Source: Bacteroidales bacterium
Lineage (GTDB): Bacteria; Bacteroidota; Bacteroidia; Bacteroidales; GWA2-32-17
Reading direction: 5' to 3'
Length of the DNA stretch: 54,803 nucleotides
NCBI GenBank assembly: GCA_026416095.1
Contig: JAOAFV010000020.1
Span: 1 to 54,803, forward strand
Both the position numbers and the translations under genes were made by a program. The notes beneath the pieces are model-generated. The model saw only the letters and a program-made list of their open reading frames with translations. It did no database searches and was not told where the DNA came from. Below are positions 27,590 to 35,228 of this stretch, one piece after another (the stretch's first letter is position 1; each line of letters starts with the position of its first letter).

Positions 27590-28928
27590 TAATCCAACTA
27601 TTAAAATCGAAATTATTAAAATTACCTGAACTCATTAAAAGTATTACACTTTTATTAGTAATAGACGATTCAACATCATAAAATAGTTGCTTTGCTTCAT
27701 AATAAACCTTTACCTTTTCTGAATCAAAAGCTTTATTTATAAAATCGGCTTCTATGATAGGGTAATTTTTTAACTTAAAAACATGGGGGTTTATGTATAT
27801 ATATTTTTTATCGGCCTTGCTCATTGTACCTTTATAATTTATTAAAAAATGCTTTTGCAAACTACTATATGTATGCAATTCAAGACATGCAATAATAGTA
27901 TGATTAGGATAAGTTTTTTTTACCGCTTCTATGGTTGCTTTTACTTTTGCCGGAGAATGGGCAAAATCTAAAAATACAACCAAATCTTCTGAATCATAAA
28001 TTTTTTGAAGCCTTTTATTAGCCCCTTTAAATGTTGCAAGCGACTTAAAAAAAAACTCTTCATCAATTTTGAGTAACCTACATATTTCGTAAGCACCTGC
28101 TATGTTAATTATATTATGCTCCCCAATAAGACTAATAGGGTACGTATTTTTATTTATTTTTACTTTCCATTTACCCTCTTCTATAAGATAATCTAAAATA
28201 TTGTAGCTTATTTTACTGATATTCAACTTTTTTTTTGCTACAATAGTAGCAAGTACTTCATCGTTTTCATTCCATAAAAGAGTACCATTATCAATAATTG
28301 TATCGATAAATTCACTAAATACATTTACATACTTTTCGAAAGTTTCAAATACATTCACATGATCCCATGAAATACCATTTATTAAAGCAATATGAGGTTT
28401 ATAATGATTAATTTTTGGAGTTGGATCAAAAGGGGCGCTTAAATATTCGTCTCCTTCAATAACCATCAGTGGTGCAGCAGAAAAACGAATAGTATTATCG
28501 AAACCATCGACGTAAGAACCTATTACATAATCAAAATCAACATTTGCACATTTTAGAACATGCATTATTACTGCTGTTATTGTTGTTTTCCCATAACTAC
28601 CCGCTATAACAATACGTTGTTTGTTTTTTGACTGTTCATAAATGAATTCTGGATATGAATAACATTTTATGTTTAATTCTTTCGCTTTAATGTATTCTGG
28701 ATTATCAATTTTAGCATGCATTCCAACAATTACCGCATCAATTTCTTTTGTTATTTTTTCGGGGAACCAACCAATTTTTTCGGGCAATAAATTATTTTGC
28801 CTTAGTTTAGACAATGAAGGTTCAAAAATTTCATCGTCGCTTCCGGTTACTATATGACCTTGTTTATGTAATTCAATTGCTAAACCATGCATTGCGCTTC
28901 CGCCTATTGAAATAATATGGTAACGCAT
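27570..28928 (-). CDS. mpl: Mpl-like Mur ligase (UDP-MurNAc:tripeptide ligase)
   Basis: 452 aa. Three-domain Mur ligase: an N-terminal Rossmann-like ISIGGSAMHGLAIELHKQGHIVTGSD, P-loop AGSYGKTTITA (about 110-120; Mpl and MurC usually have H where Tyr stands), VIEGDEYLSAPFD, the central NGISWDHVNVF and the C-terminal FLDFAHSPAKVKATIEA. The closest role is murein recycling: joining recycled L-Ala-D-Glu-meso-A2pm tripeptide to UDP-MurNAc. MurC is the main alternative, but the HGLA and DEYLSAPFD patterns favour Mpl. It is the first gene of an operon whose other members are surface proteins. Confidence 0.82.
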   Translation of the reverse strand: MRYHIISIGGSAMHGLAIELHKQGHIVTGSDDEIFEPSLSKLRQNNLLPEKIGWFPEKITKEIDAVIVGMHAKIDNPEYIKAKELNIKCYSYPEFIYEQSKNKQRIVIAGSYGKTTITAVIMHVLKCANVDFDYVIGSYVDGFDNTIRFSAAPLMVIEGDEYLSAPFDPTPKINHYKPHIALINGISWDHVNVFETFEKYVNVFSEFIDTIIDNGTLLWNENDEVLATIVAKKKLNISKISYNILDYLIEEGKWKVKINKNTYPISLIGEHNIINIAGAYEICRLLKIDEEFFFKSLATFKGANKRLQKIYDSEDLVVFLDFAHSPAKVKATIEAVKKTYPNHTIIACLELHTYSSLQKHFLINYKGTMSKADKKYIYINPHVFKLKNYPIIEADFINKAFDSEKVKVYYEAKQLFYDVESSITNKSVILLMSSGNFNNFDFNSWINDLSVK

Positions 28929-28939
28929 TTATTTTTTTT

Positions 28940-28947
28940 CAAAGATA
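28940..28947 (-). promoter_or_regulatory. Candidate -7 box (TATCTTTG) of the mpl-cargo operon
   Basis: Exact TAnnTTTG on the minus strand, 11 bases before the ATG codon at 28928. The -33 box is poor. Confidence 0.5.
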
Positions 28948-29017
28948 ATTAAAATTATTAATTGTAATTAAGCTATTCCTAACTTATAACAAACTTCTCC
29001 AGAAAAATTTTTTAATC

Positions 29018-30658
29018 TTATTCTTGTATTTTTATAACCTTTTGAATGGTAGTTGTATTTTCTGTTCTAACTTCGATAAGATATATTCCACTTCTAAGAT
29101 TATTCAATTTTAAGGTTGTACAAGTAGAATTTATATCACTAAAGCTCTTAATAACCTTACCATTTTCACTAATTACATTTATACAAAGTAATTTTACATT
29201 ACTTTTCACATTTATTTCATTAACAAATTCAACAGGATATACTACTGTATTAAAAATTGGATTTTCAGATACATTTCCAACAATTTCAATATCGTTTTCC
29301 GAACGTGGTTCTATTCGATATTCTTGATATGCATAATATACCGGTCCCGTTATGTTATAAATTTTATTTAAAACAGGAGTGTAAGAATAAAGTAAATTGT
29401 GTATTTTACAAGAATCATTTGTGTAATCTTTAACAGTCCACATACCATACCCAGCATTTGGATTAATACATTTTGCATTAAGTATTTTGACAAGTACACC
29501 TTCGAACGGCTCTGTTTTAACTGTTGTAGCGTTTACAATATATGGTTGCGGTAAAGCATTGCCTGAGCTATGAATAGTCAAGTTTGCTAAATTAGTTATT
29601 TCAGTAAGTCCGTAATATTCTTTTACTTTCCCAACTATAGTTACACTATCGCCAATACTTAATTGAGAAGAATAAGTTGGAGCATATACATATATACCAT
29701 TCCACATTCCATACCCCGACTGAATAAAGAAGCCCTGTGAATGCACACCAGTCACAATTCCTCCTGTTAGCACTGTATCATCAACTAATGGTGAATTACC
29801 ACTTGGATCTGTCGTGTATTGTATGTTATAAATGCTTGTAAATTGCATATTTAAAACAATATTAAATGTTACGCTTGCTAAAATTGGTGGATTTAATGAA
29901 TTATTATTATTATCAACAAGTTCAAGCACCACAGTATAAGAGCCTTCGTTTAAAGTCAAACTAATTGGAGAAGTTGAATAATGCATTTGAGGATTCAGAT
30001 TGTTAACTGTGTATTTTATATGGCCGTCGATATTTGGGCCCGGTTGTCCAATATTAAAGTTTGTTACATTAAAAACTATTGAAACATTAGATGAATATAA
30101 TGTTGAGTTATTTGCTGGGCTTGTAATAGTAATTGTTGGTGTTTGTGGTGTGCCCGAAAATATTTGAACATCATCGATTTGTATATGATCATTTGCCGAA
30201 TTAGTATATTGAACAGAAAATATAAATTCTGCAGATGTTGTTGTTACTTCGGCTGTAACAGATTGCGTAACATATTGCCACTCTAATGTATTAACATTTA
30301 CATAAGAATTGTAATAATACCCATTTCCACTTGTCCTTCCATCATATATTCCTGTTCTTACATTTCCCTTTCCTCTAACCCAAAAAGATATGGTATAAAC
30401 TGTACCAGAATCTACTGATAATGGTTGTGTTGTGAAGCGTTTATGTGTAGATTCGGTATTAATTAACTGAACAGCAAAAGAACCACCATGCACCGATGTT
30501 GAGTATTTTACCACGCTGTCTACTTCAATGTTTGTTTTAGCCCCCCAAAAACCAGCAGGATGGTGATTATCTGACCATGTTTCAAAATCGCAGTTAAAAA
30601 TTTGGCTTTTTAAATTTTCTAATAAAATTAAACAAAAAAGTAAAAGGAAACTTTTCAT
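29018..30658 (-). CDS. T9SS-exported protein with carbohydrate-binding-like and OB-fold domains
   Basis: 546 aa. Signal peptide residues 1-18. Residues about 20-170 resemble a CBM4/9-type jelly roll (CDFETWSD start, YTISFWVRGKGNVRTGIYDG, IQIDDVQIF end). About 172-265 is an Ig-like domain starting ITSPANNSTLYSS. About 270-455 is a YhcR-type OB-fold (GGIVTGVHSQGFFIQSG, GIYVYAP, GDSVTIVGKVKEYYGLTEI). The C-terminal about 85 residues are a type A T9SS signal (LRSGIYLIEVRTEN). The OB-fold usually precedes an endonuclease or metallophosphatase domain; none is present here, so this is probably a binding protein. Own promoter. Confidence 0.8.
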   Translation of the reverse strand: MKSFLLLFCLILLENLKSQIFNCDFETWSDNHHPAGFWGAKTNIEVDSVVKYSTSVHGGSFAVQLINTESTHKRFTTQPLSVDSGTVYTISFWVRGKGNVRTGIYDGRTSGNGYYYNSYVNVNTLEWQYVTQSVTAEVTTTSAEFIFSVQYTNSANDHIQIDDVQIFSGTPQTPTITITSPANNSTLYSSNVSIVFNVTNFNIGQPGPNIDGHIKYTVNNLNPQMHYSTSPISLTLNEGSYTVVLELVDNNNNSLNPPILASVTFNIVLNMQFTSIYNIQYTTDPSGNSPLVDDTVLTGGIVTGVHSQGFFIQSGYGMWNGIYVYAPTYSSQLSIGDSVTIVGKVKEYYGLTEITNLANLTIHSSGNALPQPYIVNATTVKTEPFEGVLVKILNAKCINPNAGYGMWTVKDYTNDSCKIHNLLYSYTPVLNKIYNITGPVYYAYQEYRIEPRSENDIEIVGNVSENPIFNTVVYPVEFVNEINVKSNVKLLCINVISENGKVIKSFSDINSTCTTLKLNNLRSGIYLIEVRTENTTTIQKVIKIQE

Positions 30659-30672
30659 AACTATTATTTTTG

Positions 30673-30680
30673 CAAAATTA
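30673..30680 (-). promoter_or_regulatory. Candidate -7 box (TAATTTTG) of the OB-fold cargo gene
   Basis: Exact TAnnTTTG on the minus strand, 14 bases before the ATG codon at 30658. No good -33 box. Confidence 0.45.
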
Positions 30681-30797
30681 TATTTTTTTCTAATTGTTAT
30701 AACAGTTTTCTATAAATTTTTTTTTGTTATTAAGTTATCAATGCATAAATTTAGCATTATTAATTAAAAAAGTTGAAATTAAAAGTATTTCTAAAAA

Positions 30798-32264
30798 TTA
30801 AATAAATTTTGTATCTAATAATGTTTTATATTCTTTCTTTCTACACCCAAATATCCAGTTGATTCCCATGCAAAGATTTATGTTTCGAGCCGATTGAGGC
30901 CATATAAATCCTAAAAGATTATCTGAAACAATAAATGTTTGCAAAAATCCTGATTTTATTGCAAATCCAAAACCTAAATTATTGAACGAATTATTCTGGA
31001 TTGTATAAGAAACATTAAAATTCAACCATTTTAAAGGTTTACACAAGCAGCTTAGTGTTATAGAACTGTGTAATCTATTTATAAAAAATTCGTTCCTTGA
31101 AAGTAATGTAGCCGTAAAAAATTTATTAATTTCATATGTTCCACCAATATAAAACCTTGAAATTAACCAATAATTATATGGTTTAGAAACTAATTGTGGA
31201 TTAAACGTTTTTATTACTGAATCTCTAAAATTATCAACATTTTCTTCAATTAAAGAATCATTTTTAGTTAAGCTTGGCTGAATATTCCAACCATCAAAAG
31301 TAAACTCACCGTTAACCTTTATGCCATCAGCATTCTGTCGGTAACGTATAAAGCCAATATCTAATAAGCTTGCATAAACAGATATGTTTTTGTTATACTT
31401 GTATACTATGCCTAAATCTGTAGCCAAACCTAAATTTTTATCATTAAAAAAAACTTTTTTTCTAAAATCCTTAAATTCTGCATTATCAAGATTAAGTGTT
31501 GTATCGGCATCAAACTTTATACTATCGCCAGAGTAGTCGTATTCAAACTGAGTAATATCAATAAATGGCTGACTTTGCATTATTATAGTATTTGTATTAA
31601 GCGTTAAAGCGTAATCTTCCTGGTTAGTGTAAAACGTAGTAAAGTTTTTTTTGGTATAAACATTCATTTTTCCGAATAATAGTTTTAATCTTCCCCCAAT
31701 TTTAATTTTTTCATTGAGATTAGTACCAACTCCTACAAAATATTCTCTATGCCAGTTGGCAGTTATTCCTAAATAGCTAAATAAAGCATCTTTTCCTAAA
31801 AAGGATTGTCCATTGCCTTCCCATATTAAAGTAAGTAAATCTTTCGGAACATTAGTTCTTATATATATTTTCTCATTCATTCCAATGCTAAAATACCATT
31901 GATCTTTCCACATATAACTTAAGTAGAACCATGGAATCTGCAAGTATAGATCGGCATATATGACTTTTCTCGCATTCTTAAAAATTTTTGGAACATCGAT
32001 AATTAAAGAATCTTTTTTCAATCCATCACCTTTATGTATTACTTGTTTATAAGAAAAACTATTATTATTATAATTTATGTTTAAGTAAGGAATAAGTTGA
32101 CCTGTAATTGGTAGAAGCAAACCGCCAAAAGTGATTTTGCAATAAGTATAATTAGCAGGATTTAAAGTTGTAGCAACAGGTGTTTCTAAAAAGTAAAGTG
32201 TATTATTCTGCTGCGATATTGCTTTTAAGTGAAAAAATATTAAAATAAAAATAATTCTTTTCAT
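30798..32264 (-). CDS. DUF5723 outer-membrane protein
   Basis: 488 aa from the ATG at 32264 (MKRIIFILIFFHLKAISQ, a clean signal peptide). An in-frame ATG at 32285 overlaps the upstream gene by 11 bases and adds 7 residues, which is possible. The mature part begins with a LNPANYTY motif and has long alternating strands of a barrel (YADLYLQIPWFYLSYMW, YFSIGMNEKIYIR, LGLATDLGIVYKYNKNISVYASL); it matches the DUF5723 family of Bacteroidota. The function is unknown. It is the last gene of the rpmH-mqnE-lipoprotein run. Confidence 0.8.
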   Translation of the reverse strand: MKRIIFILIFFHLKAISQQNNTLYFLETPVATTLNPANYTYCKITFGGLLLPITGQLIPYLNINYNNNSFSYKQVIHKGDGLKKDSLIIDVPKIFKNARKVIYADLYLQIPWFYLSYMWKDQWYFSIGMNEKIYIRTNVPKDLLTLIWEGNGQSFLGKDALFSYLGITANWHREYFVGVGTNLNEKIKIGGRLKLLFGKMNVYTKKNFTTFYTNQEDYALTLNTNTIIMQSQPFIDITQFEYDYSGDSIKFDADTTLNLDNAEFKDFRKKVFFNDKNLGLATDLGIVYKYNKNISVYASLLDIGFIRYRQNADGIKVNGEFTFDGWNIQPSLTKNDSLIEENVDNFRDSVIKTFNPQLVSKPYNYWLISRFYIGGTYEINKFFTATLLSRNEFFINRLHSSITLSCLCKPLKWLNFNVSYTIQNNSFNNLGFGFAIKSGFLQTFIVSDNLLGFIWPQSARNINLCMGINWIFGCRKKEYKTLLDTKFI

Positions 32265-32274
32265 AGCAAGTTCT

Positions 32275-33909
32275 TTAAAAATCATAGTAAGTATTAAATT
32301 TTGCCTTCACCATAACACCAATTTTTACATCTACATAGTTTGTTGCGTAAAATTTCACTATTCTATTACCATGTTCGGCTGTTATTAGAGTGGCTCTAAT
32401 TAAAGCTTTCTTTACATTTAGTAAACCCTGTAATCTTGGTCCAGTATATGTAGTTTGAGTTTGCTTTGAGGTTGCTTGTATAACTTTTCCATTATGGTCA
32501 AGAACTCCACTATGTAAGATATCACCGTAATTAAATAAGGAATCAATAACATTATATAAAGTATCTGTCAAATAAATCTGCACAATGGCTTCGGCTGGGC
32601 TATTATTAACTGTAAAAACATTAAACTTTACAAATTCTATATTATAAATATGGTTATCAGAATCATTGTAAAGCTTTTCAAAGTCAAAATCGGTTGTATC
32701 CTGTAGTACCCATTTCCCCGATTTTCCCCATAAGGGAAGTTCTACTTCTACATTAAGTGAAATTTTGCTTGTATCTATAATAAAGTTTTGATGCGTTGAA
32801 TTTACTATTTGTGGTTGTGTTTTTACATATATATACTGAGGGTTATTATAAATTATATTTCTAATATCCGGAAAATTTAATGTATCTAAAATTACCTTTG
32901 TAAGAGCAGTGTACGTAGGCATTGTAGGGTACATTATGTCTAAAGGATTATATTGCGATGGAACCTGATAATGATAGTAAGTGTTATCGGTTGTAGAATA
33001 AATTTTAAAACTCTGTATAGTAGATTGCAATGGAACACCAAAAGAATTTTTAAAGATAAATTTTATTTTAGGATTTACAAAATATAAGTGCCCTTGCTTG
33101 GCATTTTTAAATATCTCAAGTTCAACAGTATCTTCGTAAAGATCAATATTCCTGCTTGCAAAAAGGCCGTATATAATTTTATATTGTAAATTATTTAACG
33201 ATACCTCTATACTAGTTTGATCCCCAGGGGTAACAGGGTTCCCGGAATTATAAAGAGTATATTCTATATTGTATTTAATCTGGTTGTTGTAAATATATAT
33301 TGTATAACCTTGTAAATCGTTAAAAGTAGATACGCCCGAATATGAAGATGGTACATTAATGGTTTTAGAATAAGAAAAGCCATTTTTCTTAATCGTAGGA
33401 AAAGTAATTTTAATTTCACCATTATGCAGGAATGTAGAATTTATACTTACACTTAGGGTCCCATTTTTTAAAATAATAGAATCGATTTCGTCCGATGAAT
33501 TAGGCGGTTGAAAAATAATTTCTGTACTTTTAGTTACAGTAACAGGAGAAATTATAGGAAAACCTGATGATATAAATTCATTGCCATTGTAATTTATAGA
33601 GGCACTTTGTGTTGGAATATTAATGTAATTAATGGCAGGATAAGAAAAAACTTCTTTATTATAAATCAAATATAAAAATGCTGTTGAATCTTCTACAAAC
33701 AAATGCTGATAATCGTAATCTTGTATTATATCCCTTAGAGTTAATTTTGAATGAACAGCAGGAACAGCAACTGTTGGATTCCAGGTAATTTCAGTAGAAA
33801 GTTTATCAAAATCAAAATAGTCTTTTACACAAGAACTAAAAAGTATGAAAATTGAAATATAAATAAACAATCTCATTTTATATACATTTGTATATTTCAT
33901 AATAGACAT
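32275..33909 (-). CDS. Lipoprotein of unknown function, partner of DUF5723
   Basis: 544 aa. A lipobox (ILFSSC) follows a hydrophobic stretch; the ATG at 33876 (MRLFIYISIFILFSSC) would give a more typical lipoprotein signal than the one at 33909, which adds 11 residues. The mature part is beta-rich with no recognised domain and only the lipidated Cys. It begins 30 bases after mqnE and its end nearly touches the DUF5723 gene, so lipoprotein and barrel are probably made together. It may sit on the outer membrane. No enzymatic motif is seen. Confidence 0.75.
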   Translation of the reverse strand: MSIMKYTNVYKMRLFIYISIFILFSSCVKDYFDFDKLSTEITWNPTVAVPAVHSKLTLRDIIQDYDYQHLFVEDSTAFLYLIYNKEVFSYPAINYINIPTQSASINYNGNEFISSGFPIISPVTVTKSTEIIFQPPNSSDEIDSIILKNGTLSVSINSTFLHNGEIKITFPTIKKNGFSYSKTINVPSSYSGVSTFNDLQGYTIYIYNNQIKYNIEYTLYNSGNPVTPGDQTSIEVSLNNLQYKIIYGLFASRNIDLYEDTVELEIFKNAKQGHLYFVNPKIKFIFKNSFGVPLQSTIQSFKIYSTTDNTYYHYQVPSQYNPLDIMYPTMPTYTALTKVILDTLNFPDIRNIIYNNPQYIYVKTQPQIVNSTHQNFIIDTSKISLNVEVELPLWGKSGKWVLQDTTDFDFEKLYNDSDNHIYNIEFVKFNVFTVNNSPAEAIVQIYLTDTLYNVIDSLFNYGDILHSGVLDHNGKVIQATSKQTQTTYTGPRLQGLLNVKKALIRATLITAEHGNRIVKFYATNYVDVKIGVMVKAKFNTYYDF

Positions 33910-33939
33910 AATTCTAATTAAAACACTTGCAAGGTATAA

Positions 33940-35010
33940 TTAATTTATTATATTAAAAAGCGAATTTCTTTTTACTGGTACAAAACCTTCGTTTCGTAAA
34001 AGTTCAATTAATTCAGACAGATAAATACAAGGTTTTAAAACTTCGCTACCAGCTTTGCTAAAAATTTTTGTTGTATTGTAGATTGTTCCATCAATATCAT
34101 CGGCACCTGAATGTAAACATAATATTGCTCTTTCAAGCCCAAACATAGGCCAGTAAGCTTTTATATGCTCAACATTATCAAGAAAAATTCGGCTTATTGC
34201 AAAAAGTTTTACATCTTCAATTAAATTTACCTCTTTTTTATCTTGAAGGCAATTGTTTTTATTCCGATATTTTAAAGGAATAAAACATAAAAAACCATGT
34301 GTTTCGTCTTGTATGTTACGTATAGTTTCAAGGTGTTTGATTCTGTGATAATAATTTTCAATATGACCATAAAGCATTGTTGCATTAGATTTAAGCCCAA
34401 TTTTATGAGCTGCCTTATGTGTATTTATCCATATATATTTACTCCCTTTTTCTGGACATAATATATTTCTGATTTCATCGTCAAGAATCTCAGCACCTCC
34501 ACCTGCTATTGTAGTTACTCCAGCTTCTAATAATAATTCCAGAATATATTCTACCGGCTTTTGCTCTATCTCTGAAAGGTAATTTATTTCTATTGCAGTT
34601 AAAGCTTTTATTTGAGCGTGTGGAAATTTATCCTTTATATTTTTGAAAAGTGTTAAATACCATTTTAAGTTTTTCGATGGGTGCATTCCTCCTGTAATAT
34701 GTACTTCTTCAATTGTTTCGGGAATAGAACTAAGAAATGTGATTATTTCGTCGAGCGAAAAATTCCATGCTTCTTCTTCATTTTTAGCTCGAAAAGCACA
34801 AAAACGACAGTTATTAACACATATATTCGTAGGTTCTATGTGTATATTCTCTATAAAGTAAACATTCTTTTTGTGGAATTTTTCACGAATTTTATTTGCT
34901 AAATAAATTAACTCACTAATATTAAAAGTATTGTAGATAAATAAAGCTTCTTCAACGCTTATGCGTTCAAACGCTTCTATTTTTCTAATTAATTCTTTCT
35001 TTTTACTCAC
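33940..35010 (-). CDS. mqnE: Aminodeoxyfutalosine synthase (radical SAM)
   Basis: 356 aa, GTG start. Radical SAM enzyme of the futalosine menaquinone pathway. The cluster motif CVNNCRFC (CxxxCxxC, about residues 64-71) follows IHIEPTN; then EEVHITGGMHP, LTAIEINYLSE, TTIAGGGAEIL, SNATMLYGHIENYYHRI, FIPLKY and the SGADDIDGT C-terminal motif. GGGAEIL and the missing MqnC-type signature favour MqnE over MqnC. It starts 10 bases after rpmH and is read from the same promoter. It indicates menaquinone-based respiration. Confidence 0.92.
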   Translation of the reverse strand: MSKKKELIRKIEAFERISVEEALFIYNTFNISELIYLANKIREKFHKKNVYFIENIHIEPTNICVNNCRFCAFRAKNEEEAWNFSLDEIITFLSSIPETIEEVHITGGMHPSKNLKWYLTLFKNIKDKFPHAQIKALTAIEINYLSEIEQKPVEYILELLLEAGVTTIAGGGAEILDDEIRNILCPEKGSKYIWINTHKAAHKIGLKSNATMLYGHIENYYHRIKHLETIRNIQDETHGFLCFIPLKYRNKNNCLQDKKEVNLIEDVKLFAISRIFLDNVEHIKAYWPMFGLERAILCLHSGADDIDGTIYNTTKIFSKAGSEVLKPCIYLSELIELLRNEGFVPVKRNSLFNIIN

Positions 35011-35020
35011 TCTTTTTTTA

Positions 35021-35176
35021 TTACTTGCCTTTTATTTCGTCGCTTACAGTAAGTTTTTTTCTACCTTTTGCTCTTCTTGCCGATATTATTTTCCTACCAC
35101 TTTTTGTAGACATTCTTTTTCGAAAACCATGCTTACTTCTTCTTCGTCTATTTGAAGGATGAAATGTTGGTTTCAT
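35021..35176 (-). CDS. rpmH: Ribosomal protein bL34
   Basis: 51-aa very basic protein beginning [20 protein letters not shown] and continuing with [20 protein letters not shown], the bL34 signature, plus a short tail VSDEIKGK. The ATG is at 35176-35174 and the stop at 35023-35021. It lies in the gap between mqnE and the SprB-repeat gene and is the first gene of the run that continues into mqnE, under a strong-looking promoter. Confidence 0.97.
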   Translation of the reverse strand: MKPTFHPSNRRRRSKHGFRKRMSTKSGRKIISARRAKGRKKLTVSDEIKGK

Positions 35177-35196
35177 TTTTTTACATTTTCAAAGTG

Positions 35197-35228
35197 CAAA
35201 TGTACATCAGATTTTTAGTAAAAACAAA
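35197..35228 (-). promoter_or_regulatory. Promoter of rpmH-mqnE (TTTG-N20-TACATTTG)
   Basis: On the minus strand TTTG (35228-35225), 20 bases, then TACATTTG (35204-35197): a full -33/-7 match. The -33 box touches the stop codon of the upstream gene at 35229. Confidence 0.8.
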
